Source of the DNA: Kalaharituber pfeilii
Taxonomy: Eukaryota > Ascomycota > Pezizomycetes > Pezizales > Pezizaceae
DNA: 18,300 nt
Direction of reading: 5' to 3'
Assembly: GCA_015179045.1 (NCBI GenBank)
Contig: WHUZ01000254.1
Location: 1-18,300 of the forward strand
The translations under genes and the position numbers were made by a program. The notes beneath the pieces are model-generated. The model had not been told where the DNA came from, searched no databases, and saw nothing but the letters and a program-made list of their open reading frames with translations. How positions within the stretch are numbered: the first letter of the stretch is position 1; the number at the start of each line of letters is the position of its first letter. Of the stretch, positions 1 to 8,589 are shown one piece after another.

Positions 1-267
1 TTTATCTATTATGATAGAAGATATGTAGATACTGTATGAGAGTTTACATTGCTTGCTCTGACGATCTGTCAGTTTGCCAATAGTAGAGTGTGAATAGCTG
101 AAGTTTGTTGTTGAGCTGCTGGTTAATTTCCAACATACAGAAGTAACCTCTATAGATATACAGGTTATTTTGGTTGGTATGTATTAGTAGACCTTGGTAA
201 CATAGTTCGTAATGATGAGATCGCATTGTCGCCCCCAGTTCCGGTAGTTCTTCGATAAAATCCATAG

Positions 268-867
268 CCTTCAGCACTAGTAGCATTTACTAATTGCTGT
301 TCTAGCCAGTGCAGCTACCACCCTCACTTGAGTATGCTGGAATTCCTATCACATATTTCACTCAAGTGCCATGGTACCTGTCTACCTAGTTCACCAGGGT
401 ACAGCACCATATATTGTCCAGTTTAGACTCTTAGTATACTGGGTTACTTCCAGACTTATAGCCTGTATGCGGTCAGTACCACATGCATGTGTACGATCAA
501 TACCGCTTGTGTATATGTGGTTAGTGCTATATGCATGTAACAGTTAGTACCATATGCCTGTATTTGGTCGGTGCCATGTGCATGTATGCAGTCGATGCCA
601 TGTGCCTGTATACGGTTGGTGCTATATGCGTGTATATGGTTGGTATCATATGCCTATATATGGTCAGTGCTATGTGCCTGTATACGGTTGATGCTGTATG
701 CATATGTGCAGTCAGTGCCACGTGTACCTTTCACTTACATAGGCTGGTCAGGCCTATTAGCCATTTTCTAGCTGGTGAATTATTCCATTAGGGTATAGTG
801 AGATAAATGAGGCATCGAATTGGTAACTGTTTTATCGCTAGTCAACTATAATAGATATAATAGATCT
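268..867. other. Insertion in integrase of copy 1, unknown origin
   Basis: Copy 2 runs continuously through this point: the text ending in 'aaaatccatag' and the text resuming at 'ctccagttggtattgg' are about 20 bp apart there. Copy 1 has roughly 600 bp of unrelated sequence between them. The insert has a non-repetitive left flank (268-460), a 24-bp minisatellite (461-728) and a right flank (729-867). I see no terminal inverted repeats, no LTR-like TG..CA ends and no convincing target duplication. The borders are uncertain by several bases. It could be a non-autonomous element carrying a minisatellite, or filler captured during break repair. Confidence 0.6.
461..728. repeat. 24-bp minisatellite, about 11 units
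   Basis: Successive units begin at 473, 497, 521, 544, 568, 592, 616, 640, 664, 688 and 712. All are 24 bp except the third (23 bp) and the last, which is partial. A typical unit begins 'tcgatgccatgtgcctgtat'. Units differ mainly by C/T and G/A transitions. Because 24 is a multiple of three, long frames stay open on both strands as an 8-residue repeat (MCLYTVGA-like on plus, YRHMAPTV-like on minus). No start context or domain supports either as a real gene. Confidence 0.92.
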
Positions 868-1416
868 GACTCCAGTTGGTATTGGTATTGAGTTTGGTAA
901 GTATGTCAGTCAGCTTTTACCATTTGGTGAAGTATGTTTGTATAGCTTCTTTCCATCCATACTAGTAAAAGTTTCTTGATATCATTCTTTGAGTACGGTG
1001 CACCTCCCAGTAGCCAGCAACTCTGCTGCCAGTTTCATTACTAGATCAATGTGACATAGTATCAGCCTTCCCGTTGTCACTTTCATTGTGATAGATATAA
1101 TATAGTGTTGGCCTGCCTGTTATCGCTTCACTTACAATAGATGATAGTAAAGTCCAGTTTACACACCTTTGTGTGCTAGTTTGCCTGCTGAGAGTTGAGC
1201 TTCTGCTTGATAGTAATTCGTATAGACATTAACATGTATACCCTATAGTCAAGTGTATGATTTGAAGCAGTTGATAATCATGAACAGCTCCTTATCATGG
1301 TCAGTTCTATTCATCTATGGTGAGGGCTGGTGAGTGGAAGTTACCTAGGTATAGTGTTTTAGTTCCATTCTCTCTATAGTATCAGCAAAGGCTTAGTTAG
1401 ATGTATCGATTTCTAT

Positions 1417-1545
1417 GATTGTCTTTAGGGTTCTATTCCATGATCATCCTCAGGGTTCTATCTCATAGGTAGAGTACTGACACATCGGTTTTCATAATCA
1501 TCTTCAGGGTTCCATTCCATGATCGCTTTTAGGGTTTTATCCCAT
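1417..1545. repeat. 25-bp unit repeated four times within RNase H remnant
   Basis: Four related 25-bp units lie at 1417-1441, 1442-1466, 1496-1520 and 1521-1545, each with the core 'agggtt' followed by 'ctatcccat' or a variant. Units 1-2 and 3-4 are directly adjacent, and about 29 bp separate the two pairs. Copy 2 has a single equivalent at about 10309-10335. This is a local amplification in copy 1, probably a doublet that was itself duplicated. Confidence 0.8.
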
Positions 1546-2379
1546 GAGTGGAGTACTAAGGTGAATAGAAGTACTTGCTTGAGTTTATCAAATGACTGCT
1601 ATTGTACATTATCTTATAAAAATAGTATGTTGTCCATAAGGAAGGTAAGTGGTTGCACTCTGGCAGCGGTAGTAGTTCTTGATGAAATAGTGGCCAATCG
1701 GCAATGGTGTTAAGCTTATGGCCATTGATAGTATGGCCAAGAAGGACTAGCTCCTATACAGCTAGTCCGTAGTCAAGTGGTAGTTGTAGGACCTGTTCTA
1801 TAGTCATATTACCTCAACGGTATCCTTCCAGAATTTCATCCATCATCTTCTAAAAACTCGTCAGTATGAGTTCAAAGTCATAATGGTATATTCAAATAGG
1901 CTTTTATTGCCTAACTAATTTTGAATGAGACGTTCTTAAAGTCCAACTGGATAAAGTGTTAACTACTGGGGATCTTTTTCTGGAAGGTCTGGCATAAGTG
2001 GGAGGGGGTACTAATTCAGTACTATGATCTTATTGAGTCCCCTATAGTTCACATATAAACAGAGTGAGCCATTCTTTTTCTAGATAGATAGTATCGGTAC
2101 CAGCTGTGGGTATTGAACATCTGATCTTACCAGTATATGAATGTTCTTCCAGATACCTCTGCAGAGCTTCATCTTTCCAAGTAGTCTTATATTATCAGGC
2201 TCTTGGGTACTTCGATATTAGGGTTATTGAGTGGGATCTTATAATTCCAGAATCAGTAGAAGTGGTAGTTTGATTGCTTGCTTCTCAGAGAATACTTGAG
2301 TGTAACGTTCGTAATATTCGCGTTAATTATTAGTAGTATATCGTCTTCCTCTAGGAGTTCTCTTTTTAAATCAAAAACA

Positions 2380-2500
2380 GAAATAGGTGGAAGAAACAGA
2401 AACAGATAGAAGAAACAGGAACAGGTGGAAGAAATAGAAATGGGTAGAAGAAATAGAAACAAGTGAAAGAGATAGAAATGGGTAGAAACAGAAACAGATG
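2380..2500. repeat. 19-bp tandem repeat, about 6 units, in pol linker of copy 1
   Basis: Units of the type 'gaaatgggtagaagaaata' start at 2380, 2399, 2418, 2437, 2456 and 2475, followed by a partial 'gaaacagatg'. Copy 2 has only a single 'aaaacagatggcagaac' at the same place (about 11370), so the array arose by expansion after the copies separated. A 19-bp period breaks the reading frame. Confidence 0.88.
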
Positions 2501-2899
2501 ACTGAGAGTAAAACAATTTCATTATAAGGAACAACAAATTAAGGAAATCATGAACTAAACATCGGTTTCGCCATTAACAGAGAGACTTTTCCTTCCCAAC
2601 CAAAATAATTCTAAGAATATTTCTCTATTTCTAATAATCAGATATTCTACATTAAAAGCAAAAGTAGTACTAGAGATTATATTACCTGATTTATCCTGAA
2701 TGCCGGGAAAATGAATGCAGTATTCAAAACCTTTGTTCTGCCTTCTAGGGAGCTCTTGTCTCTCTGCCGTACCTTTACTGGTTATTCAGTCCTTCAAGTG
2801 GTGCTTAGAGTATCCCTTATTTTTTCTTGAATTACTATAGGCTGACTTCCTCATTCATGTTAAGCTTAGTGATGCAGATGGTGGGTCTCTCAGTAGTGG

Positions 2900-3560
2900 T
2901 CGTTTTACTGGTTAATATTTACGCTTATTGGCGGAGGGCTTAGAGGAGTAGGTGGTAATGAATACAGCTTTCTACTTCCAGTTTATCCTACTTTTCCAAA
3001 AAATAATTTCAGTAGATTCTCCTTGGGCGAAGGTGAGCACAGGACTAGTAGTAGTGGCAGTAGGACTCTGAGGGGCTGCATGAGGGTCTCTGACAGTGAG
3101 ATGCTTACACATGAAGCATACAGGGTTAGTTGTACGAATGTAGGGAGGTGAGTACCCTGTGGTATACCTGGGGGTAGGAATTGCTCTGGAATAATATACT
3201 AACTTAGTGATCCTTTGATTCTTTTTGGGTCAGGAAATGACTTCGACTACTTTACCTCGGGCAGAGGTAAGCACAACCTTGAAGGGGACTGGGGATGGTG
3301 GCAGCGATGAGACTTCTGAGCAGCAGCAGGACTTCAAGTGGCAACAGGACTTCCAAGAAGCAACAAGACTTCCGAGCAGCAGTAGGACTCTGAACGGCTA
3401 TGTGGGGTGTCTGAGCAGCTATGTAGGGTCTCTGAGCAGCTGCATGAGAGTTTCTAATAGTGGAAAGCTTACACGTAGGGTATGCAAGATTGTTTCACAG
3501 TTTTCACAGATTCTCTAGACATTGCGACATCTGTTATTGGTGAGAAGGAGTATGCTGAGA
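2900..3560 (-). pseudogene. gag: gag remnant of gypsy copy 1, scrambled
   Basis: Pieces match copy 2 gag and its upstream sequence but in a duplicated arrangement. About 2930-2990 matches copy 2 near 12230-12290. Both 3000-3090 and 3237-3465 resemble the single copy 2 stretch at 12715-12810. 3105-3190 matches copy 2 near 13300-13390. The nucleocapsid zinc knuckle region and several hundred bases of copy 2 equivalent are absent. The gag product would package element RNA in virus-like particles, but nothing translatable of that size remains. An open plus-strand stretch at 3225-3518 is a Ser/Gln-rich shadow of the internal repeats and not a gene. Confidence 0.6.
3309..3455. repeat. Degenerate 18-24 bp repeats in gag remnant
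   Basis: Short related units follow each other, variants of 'cagcaggacttcaagtgg', then variants of 'ctatgtagggtctctgagcag'. The unit length drifts between about 18 and 24 bp. Copy 2 shows only one unit ('gactctgagtagctgcatga' near 12777). A further unit sits at 3062-3095. Confidence 0.65.
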
Positions 3561-3656
3561 GTAGTTGCAGTACTGGGAGAGGCAGGAGAGCAATCGTTGG
3601 GGTTCCATTGTTAATAGGAGAAAAGAAAAGAAAAAGAATAGGAACGAGTGGTGTAA
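3561..3656 (-). other. 5' leader of gypsy copy 1 with possible self-primer site
   Basis: This untranslated leader lies between the LTR and gag. On the minus strand it is pyrimidine-rich and matches copy 2 at about 13585-13677. The usual tRNA primer site would begin TGG next to the LTR, and it is not visible. Instead ACACCACT (plus 3647-3654) lies two bases from the LTR. Its complement is nearly present inside the LTR (plus 3777-3784, 7 of 8 positions), which suggests self-priming. Confidence 0.5.
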
Positions 3657-4131
3657 TGTTAGTGTAGGCATCGCTGGGCTCACGAAAGTGGTATTGAGAC
3701 AACTCTGGGTTCACAAAGGCAGTGAAGCAGACAGTAAAAGGTTATGTAAGAATATTAAGTAAGAGTTCAACTTAGAACACCATTAGTGTCTTAATTTCTT
3801 TTAGCTATCTATGAGGCCTATTTATATAGACTTCTCAGCTGTCAATATAATATGATAATGACATGATGATTATAGATAAGGAGATGTAGTAAAGCATGTA
3901 TTAGAAGTAATTAATACATGTAGACATATTAATAACAATTGGTAAGCACTGTGTAGTGCTATCATATGATATACTGCTTGACACACACTTCATTAGCTTC
4001 TCGCCGGTCCATGGGCTGATGTGAATCCCTGTGTTGTCTAGTGGTGATCAGTCACATCTTCAGCATACACCTTACCGCAATTTACATAGGGATTCTAGAT
4101 ATTTCCCATAAGTCTTACTTTAGCCATAACA
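3657..4131 (-). repeat. LTR A: 5' LTR of gypsy copy 1 (475 bp)
   Basis: It begins TGTTAG and ends CATAACA on the plus strand, so on the coding strand it reads TGTTA...TAACA with perfect 5-bp terminal inverted repeats. It aligns over its whole length with LTR B and LTR C, with mostly transition differences and a few short deletions. The right-hand flank is 'aaaac'; the matching left flank is outside the window, so the target duplication cannot be tested. Confidence 0.93.
3820..3828 (-). promoter_or_regulatory. TATA box of LTR A
   Basis: The minus strand reads TATATAAAT. The box is conserved at the same place in LTRs B and C, consistent with the RNA polymerase II promoter of the element. Transcription would head left into gag. 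Confidence 0.6.
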
Positions 4132-4320
4132 AAAACCTGGTATGAACTACTACTACGAGCTCGTATGCATGAATACTCCTATATATTCTAACTGTACTAC
4201 TAAGGGTTATTGGTAGTTCTATCTTTTAGTGCCATGGTTTGCAAGATAGTTAGTTGCAACCTATAACAGTTAGTAGGTATTCTTAATTGAAAGTTTATAA
4301 GATTTTATTACTGTATATTA

Positions 4321-4425
4321 TATTAGTCAGCTAGTATACTTGGTCTTTCTAAGGGAAGCTTAAAAGATTATATCACCTATATATTGTGTCAGTCTGCTGA
4401 CATGCTAGGTCCTTACAAGCGAAGT
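4321..4425. repeat. Diverged direct duplication, about 60-bp spacing
   Basis: 4321-4359 ('tattagtcagctagtatact' onward) and 4382-4425 ('tattgtgtcagtctgctgac' onward) align with small gaps. Both continue through ctaggt/cttggt-like and gaagc/gaagt-like sequence. Confidence 0.5.
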
Positions 4426-4633
4426 ATACCAATGTTCTATATACTTATTGATTAAGCTCTTAATTCAAATTACTATGAATATAGTACTTGTTTAGAAAGT
4501 ATTGGAATAGCTTTAATAAGTGAGTATTTATTATAGCTAGAAAGAAAAGTAAATGTTATAGGCAAAAGAGATAGAAAATATAGAAGTAGAAGGAATAAAG
4601 AAGCTAGATAATAGAAAAATAGAAAATATAAGA

Positions 4634-4665
4634 TAAAATAAAAATAAAAATAAAAATAAAAATAA
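4634..4665. repeat. TAAAAA microsatellite
   Basis: Four perfect consecutive TAAAAA units (4639-4662) have imperfect edges on both sides. This is simple-sequence DNA in an A-rich stretch. Confidence 0.9.
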
Positions 4666-4683
4666 TATGAATATAGATAACAA

Positions 4684-4946
4684 ATTCAAAATTAAAGACA
4701 TTCTATTTGAGTCAGTCAACCTATCCACAGTGTCAGATCACCTTTGACATGCAGCTGCAATCCCACTCCAAGACTAGTAATTATATAAATTATATAGAAA
4801 AAACTTGCTTTTAGTACTAGATCAAAGTAAGAGCAGTAAAAAGGAATAAAAAAGAAAGACAAAAATAATAAATTCTAAAATCAAGACATTCAATATAAAA
4901 TAATCTAGCTGCCTATCCTCAGTGTTAGACTCCTCTTATATGACAT
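4684..4946. repeat. Pair of diverged direct repeats (about 70 bp each)
   Basis: 4684-4750 and 4872-4946 share 'aagacatt', then ctatcc(a/t)cagtgt, then 'gacat', in the same order and nearly the same spacing. A possible third, weaker member lies near 5087-5125. The spacing of about 190 bp suggests an old tandem duplication. Confidence 0.5.
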
Positions 4947-5981
4947 TTTCTAAACTCTAAACTAATTATGGAGTAGTTTATCTTATGTATTTTATTTAGT
5001 ACAAATCAATGAATATAAAACTGAAAAGCTAATAAGGAAGAACTTACTATATAATCTCAAATGACTTTCTTTACCTGCTTCTAATAGTTGAGTATAGCAA
5101 TCCTAGCTGCCCTTCCTGCAGCTTCTGTTCAGCAATAGCAAGTTATAACTTTTATTCAGTCTTCTATCTTTTCTTGTATGTATCAATAAGAAAGGCTTTG
5201 AATGCTTTATATGCTCAGTTATTATTATGTACTAAGAGAGTTTTGGCAGATCTTTTGAATCCAACTATTCTCTTAGCTTCGTTCTTCAATTTATCTTCCT
5301 CTGCTTATTACTTACCTGTAATATTATTAGTAATATAATAAGTTTTTAAGGTACTCCTTTATACAGTATATTCCCCATTCTTATCTCCTTATCCTAATAG
5401 TACCTTAGAGTTGGATATTTCATCCTTTTTGGTAACTATTTTTCCTGCTGTATAGGGTTAGATAACTGACATGCTAGATATTTAGCTCTATTTTAGGAAT
5501 AACTCAAAGAAGCGATTACTTTTATTGTATAATATAAATGCTGTGAATCAAAATTGAAGTATTATCATGCTTACAATTTATAGGAGTTTAGGTACTCAAT
5601 TGTACTTAATATCAGATTATATACCTAGAGTTCTTTTTAAAAGATGTTGCAGAACCTAGAATAAGAGTAGTTTGGTTCTGATATGTACTTAAGAATTGCC
5701 TTATAGGTAAATCAAACAACTAATTATTTACTTGTTTTAGAGTATACAAAAACATAGATTCTGATAATATTTATCTCAAATCCTCATGGCTATTCTAAAT
5801 ATATAGAATAAAGCAACAACTTTATCTATTTTATAGATCTCAGACCAGCATGGTTATTATCTGAATCAATAATCTATTTCTAATATTCTAATATAAGAAC
5901 TATATGTATCTTGATTTCAGTTTGATCTAATCGGTCTCCTGTACTAAAACATGCCTAAATTATGATGCTGTACTAGAACGT

Positions 5982-6063
5982 ACTTGCCTTCAGACATGTT
6001 CTAAAAGATATTCGATTACCATGCTGAATCACACTTACCTCAAAACACGTTCTGGAAGACACT
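5982..6063. repeat. 51-bp spaced direct repeat
   Basis: The stretch starting 'acttgccttcagacatgttc' at 5982 recurs in diverged form as 'acttacctcaaaacacgttc' at 6033, both followed by t(a/g)(a/g)aaga-like text. The differences are mostly transitions. It lies directly beside the left Plavaka segment. Confidence 0.55.
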
Positions 6064-6074
6064 AAATCTAGAGT

Positions 6075-6338
6075 GTCAGATTGGTACCAGAATACTGAGA
6101 TTTACCCCTAACATATATATACTAATCTTGAGACTATGCTTAGGTAGTTTAGGCACTATATCAGAGTTCTAATCTTGGCAAAGCTTACTTAATAATTATG
6201 TACCATCTCTTAGTCCAGGAAGTCTAGGCATGAGAACAGATTTTCTACTAATTTCTTATACTTAATTTTTTCTAAAAAAAAAAAGACTATAGCTTTCTAC
6301 TTTAATCTTTCAGAAACTTTAACCCATACTCTCGCAAA
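6075..6338 (+). repeat. Family-specific upstream segment, inverted partner of 16785-17065
   Basis: It aligns with the reverse complement of 16785-17065 nearly throughout. Shared landmarks include 'tttacccctaa', 'atatatatactaatctt', 'agaacagattttctactaat' and 'tatagctttctactttaatc'. Homology stops at 'gtcaga' on the outer side and at 'ctctcgcaaa' on the inner side. In the right copy this segment lies just upstream of the transposase start, so it is the 5' region of the element. Confidence 0.9.
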
Positions 6339-6421
6339 TAGCATTTGCATTGGTGCAAGTTGAGTCAGTGTAAGCCTTCAATAAAATTCCTCCGACCCTA
6401 CTATAAACTCACTCAGGAATT

Positions 6422-6568
6422 GAGTAGTAGTTGTACAGTATCACTTGACTCAGTTACGCTATACATACAACTCATACCAGCTCACTTAGTAGCTGAGTAC
6501 TAGTTGTATATTATCATACCGACTTAGTCTTGCCATATATACAACTCATACTGGCTCACTCAGCAGCT
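6422..6568. repeat. 73-bp tandem duplication with GACTCA-like palindromes
   Basis: Two units start at 6422 and 6495 with gagta(g/c)tagttgta, share 'acaactcatac' and end gctcact(t/c)ag(t/c)agct. A third unit starts at 6569 and breaks off. The junction contains the perfect palindrome CTCAGC-A-GCTGAG. The wider 6350-6640 stretch is dense in GAGTCA/TGACTC-like hexamers, as seen in subterminal repeats of CACTA-like transposons. Confidence 0.75.
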
Positions 6569-6655
6569 GAGTCAGGTACGTTTTATAGTATGAAAAAATT
6601 AACCCGAAAACTGACTCACTTAGAAAAACTAACTCACAACTCACACTAAGTGCAA

Positions 6656-7669
6656 ACATTAATTGAGGACCTTTTAGGAGAAGAAGCTAGCTTCAACTTC
6701 TCTAAGATCTATATGCTCTCTCGCTATACTAATCAAATACTCAGATACAGTAGCTTATTACAATACTCCATAAAAATATATAAAATCTACTACAAGCTTA
6801 TGAAGGATACCTATAATCGAAGTAATCATATTGATAGTATGTTATAAATTATGCAAATATATACATAGGATCATGGATTCACTATGAGAGATAAGAACCT
6901 AGAAGTATGGTCAAAAGAGTTACTATATATCAAAACTATAATAGAAAGGTTGATTTACCTAATGCGCTACAAGGAGAAAATAATGGCAGATACTGGAAGC
7001 CCTTTCTTTATGAAGTTAATAGGTAAACTCAATCTAGAGAAGATTTATTTTCTGAAACTTATTGCAGAAGAGTATCAACTTGTAGATCTTCTATCTACTA
7101 TATATGCATATTTGTAGAAACTAATCCAAACAGATTTTGATATTGAAGGTTTACTAAGTGGCCTTATAAAGCTATTTATAGTACTGCCAATTCTGGTAAC
7201 TAATCTTAGTGATAATAACTTCATTTTGCATCATATTTGCTATACTGGAAGGCAAAAATTCCACAAGCAAGCACCAAAAGTAGATTGGGTCTAGGTAGAG
7301 ATAGGAAGGAGTACTAATACTATACTAAAAAGTAAGCTTCCAGGCAGGATCAAAGTATTTTTTAAACTTTTTAACTACCAAATCGGTAATATTACAGGTA
7401 TGAGGGGCTAGGCTCCAGTGAGTGCTGGAAGGCACTGGATATTACGGCTATAGAGGTGCATATTAGGCAGGCCAGAGTTGCTATAGAGGTATATATACTG
7501 TAGGCTAGAAAGGCTACAGAGGTGTATATACTATGGGCCGAGATGGCTATAGAGGTACATATACTGCAAGCTGAAGAGGCTATGGAGGTGTATATACTGC
7601 AGGCCGGAAAGGCTACGGAGGCATATATACTGCATGCCAGAAAGGGTACAAAGACATATATACGGCAGG
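6656..7669 (+). pseudogene. Plavaka-type transposase, C-terminal part (broken)
   Basis: One frame runs through 6656-7669, interrupted by stops (6845, 7115, 7412, 7451 and others) at positions where Gln would be expected. Readable stretches include EDLLGEEASFNFSKIYML, MRDKNLEVWSKEL, APKVDWV and LPGRIKVFFKLFNY. These resemble the end of Plavaka transposases: a K-x-H/Y-x-L-x-H/Y 'pK.H.l.HY' region, a basic Lys-rich stretch, a D-W-V element and an LPgR...FKL tail. The first 38 bp overlap the end of the right copy's transposase in DNA sequence; beyond that this fragment supplies about 240 residues that the right copy lacks. The frame then passes into an 11-residue tandem repeat (7448-7669). The product in life would cut and paste the element in the nucleus. 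It is non-functional here. Confidence 0.7.
7448..7669 (+). repeat. 33-bp tandem repeat encoding an 11-residue transposase tail repeat
   Basis: Units start at 7448, 7481, 7514, 7547, 7580, 7613 and 7646 (last partial), each exactly 33 bp. All are in the transposase frame and read as L-x-R-x-I-Y-C-R-P-E-R variants. Codon 2 of each unit is tag, tag, cag, tag, tgg, cgg, caa, so the in-frame stops are explained by C-to-T change of Gln codons. The array stops abruptly at the LTR of gypsy copy 2. Confidence 0.9.
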
Positions 7670-8172
7670 TGTTAGCATAGATATTGCTGGGCTCACAAGA
7701 GTGGTACTGAAGTGACTATGGTTCTACGAAGGCAGTAAAGTGGATGGTAAAAGGTTATACAAGAGCATTAAGTGAGAGTTCAACTTAGAACACTACTAGT
7801 ATCTTAATTTCTTCTAGCTATCTATTCGGCCCATTTATATAAACTTCCTGGCCATTAACATGATATAAGAATAATATGATAAATATAGATAAGACTATAT
7901 AGATAAGGAAATATAATAGAAACATGCATTAGGAGTAGCAGTAGCAGCAACTAATACATATGCATATATTAGTATTAATTGTTGAGCAATATGTAGTGCT
8001 GTCATATGACTTACTGCTTGACATATACTTCATTAGCTATCCACTGGTCCATAGGCCCAAAGTGAATCCCCGCGTTACCTAATAGTGATCAGTCACTTCT
8101 TTAGCATATACCTTACAGTGATTCGGGTGGGGATTCTGGGTATTTCTCATAAGCCTTATCTTAGCCGTAATA
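7670..8172 (-). repeat. LTR B: 3' LTR of gypsy copy 2 (503 bp)
   Basis: It starts TGTTAG on the plus strand and ends 'ccgtaata', where the expected final 'taaca' has become 'taata'. Length and content match LTR C exactly in extent. It directly abuts the 33-bp array on the left and the polypurine tract on the right. Confidence 0.92.
7833..7841 (-). promoter_or_regulatory. TATA box of LTR B
   Basis: The minus strand reads TATATAAAT at the position homologous to LTRs A and C. From this 3' LTR it would direct transcription out into the adjacent Plavaka fragment, if it were ever active. Confidence 0.55.
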
Positions 8173-8190
8173 TCACCCCCTATTTTAAAG
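8173..8190 (-). promoter_or_regulatory. Polypurine tract of gypsy copy 2
   Basis: The minus strand reads CTTTAAAATAGGGGGTGA, directly abutting the 3' LTR. A purine run at this exact place is the RNase H-resistant primer for plus-strand DNA synthesis in LTR retrotransposons. It fixes the orientation and the inner LTR border. Confidence 0.8.
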
Positions 8191-8589
8191 CTTTTCTGCT
8201 CTAAAAAGTATCTAAACTGATCTGAAAACTTATTTGGTTGGGTCAGTGTATGTTTGTGAAGGCTAAGAGTATTAGCATACCCTATGCGCTAGGTACTATT
8301 ATCACCAAAACTCATTAGTGGCTAATAATAAGACTGGTGTGTTCTATATGAATAGTAGTTTTTATAAGCATTAGCCATTAAACTACTTCTCAAGTAAAAC
8401 CCCATGGGCAAAAGCTCAAGAGTGTGGAAGGTATAATGACTCACATGAGATTGTAGCGTATGTAGCTAGACCTCGGTACCAAATAATACCTATTATTAGA
8501 ACATTAGTTCATATTGCCTATAGACTAGAGTCTTTAGGCTTTTACAGGTACTTCTCATAGAACTCTATTATAGATTTCAGTGAGTGCTA
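8191..8589 (-). other. Region between chromodomain and polypurine tract
   Basis: A short continuation of the pol frame is readable just after the chromodomain (FYEKY and KPKDSSL-like text around 8515-8565). Further down, towards 8191, I see no domain and many stops, so most of it is probably 3' untranslated sequence. Confidence 0.5.

Larger units (their letters stand above)
1..2745 (-). pseudogene. pol: pol polyprotein remnant of gypsy copy 1 (RT, RNase H, integrase)
   Basis: In coding order (minus strand, high to low coordinates), the remnant holds the protease-RT linker (about 2250-2740, including the readable LLEEDDILLIINA, which parallels LEENDILLIINA in copy 2), RT pieces (about 1790-2250), RNase H (about 1060-1700) and integrase (about 1-267 and 868-1060). 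Short integrase stretches survive: MDFIEELP at 241-264 keeps the first catalytic Asp, and SSEQAM at 44-61 keeps the catalytic Glu. The segment between them that held the second Asp is deleted. The copy 2 stretch with the polymerase YxDD box is also missing, at about 1805. In life the protein would copy element RNA to DNA and integrate it. Frame changes, stops and deletions make this copy dead. Confidence 0.8.
1..4131 (-). mobile_element. Ty3/gypsy retrotransposon, copy 1 (partial, rearranged)
   Basis: The segment aligns by eye with copy 2 (7670-14180): its first bases match copy 2 near 9214 and its right end carries the same LTR, so it reads on the minus strand with the 5' LTR at 3657-4131. 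The 3' LTR and the chromodomain end lie beyond the left edge. Compared with copy 2 it has lost about 100 bp in the integrase core, about 175 bp near 1020, about 50 bp near 1805, several hundred bp around 2745-2900 and much of gag. It has gained an insertion at about 268-867 and local repeats at 1417-1545 and 2380-2500. It looks somewhat less RIP-mutated but more rearranged than copy 2. It cannot encode a working product. The family assignment is firm; the exact indel borders are approximate. Confidence 0.9.
4132..6074. other. AT-rich spacer, no recognisable gene
   Basis: No frame over about 65 codons is open, and no domain or motif was recognised on either strand. The region holds a hexamer microsatellite, several diverged direct repeats (separate entries) and many TpA steps. 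The minus strand of about 5040-5330 has short charged stretches that could be another decayed transposon gene, but I cannot name a family. It is probably older RIP-degraded repeat sequence. Confidence 0.6.
6075..7669 (+). mobile_element. Plavaka-type DNA transposon, left copy (truncated, plus orientation)
   Basis: The copy begins with a segment (6075-6338) shared in inverted orientation with the right copy. It continues with short repeats (6339-6640) and then the C-terminal part of a Plavaka-like transposase (6656 onward), ending where LTR B starts. The N-terminal and central transposase are missing, so this is an internally deleted or rearranged copy. No terminal inverted repeat or target duplication could be defined. 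Assignment to the CACTA-related Plavaka group rests mainly on the right copy's diagnostic motifs and on the 38-bp overlap between the two. Confidence 0.7.

Noticed and set aside
461..728. CRISPR-like array
   Set aside because: Units are contiguous with no unique spacers, and all other content is eukaryotic transposon sequence.
531..791. Open frames on both strands over the 24-bp array as a repeat protein gene
   Set aside because: They exist only because the unit length is a multiple of three. They are open in several frames at once, with no start context or domain.
3225..3518. 97-codon plus-strand frame (Ser/Gln-rich)
   Set aside because: It is antisense to the gag remnant and follows the short internal repeats. 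It has no equivalent in copy 2.
4537..4728. 63-codon minus-strand frame rich in Phe and Leu
   Set aside because: It is produced by the A-rich microsatellite region read on the opposite strand, with low complexity and no domain.
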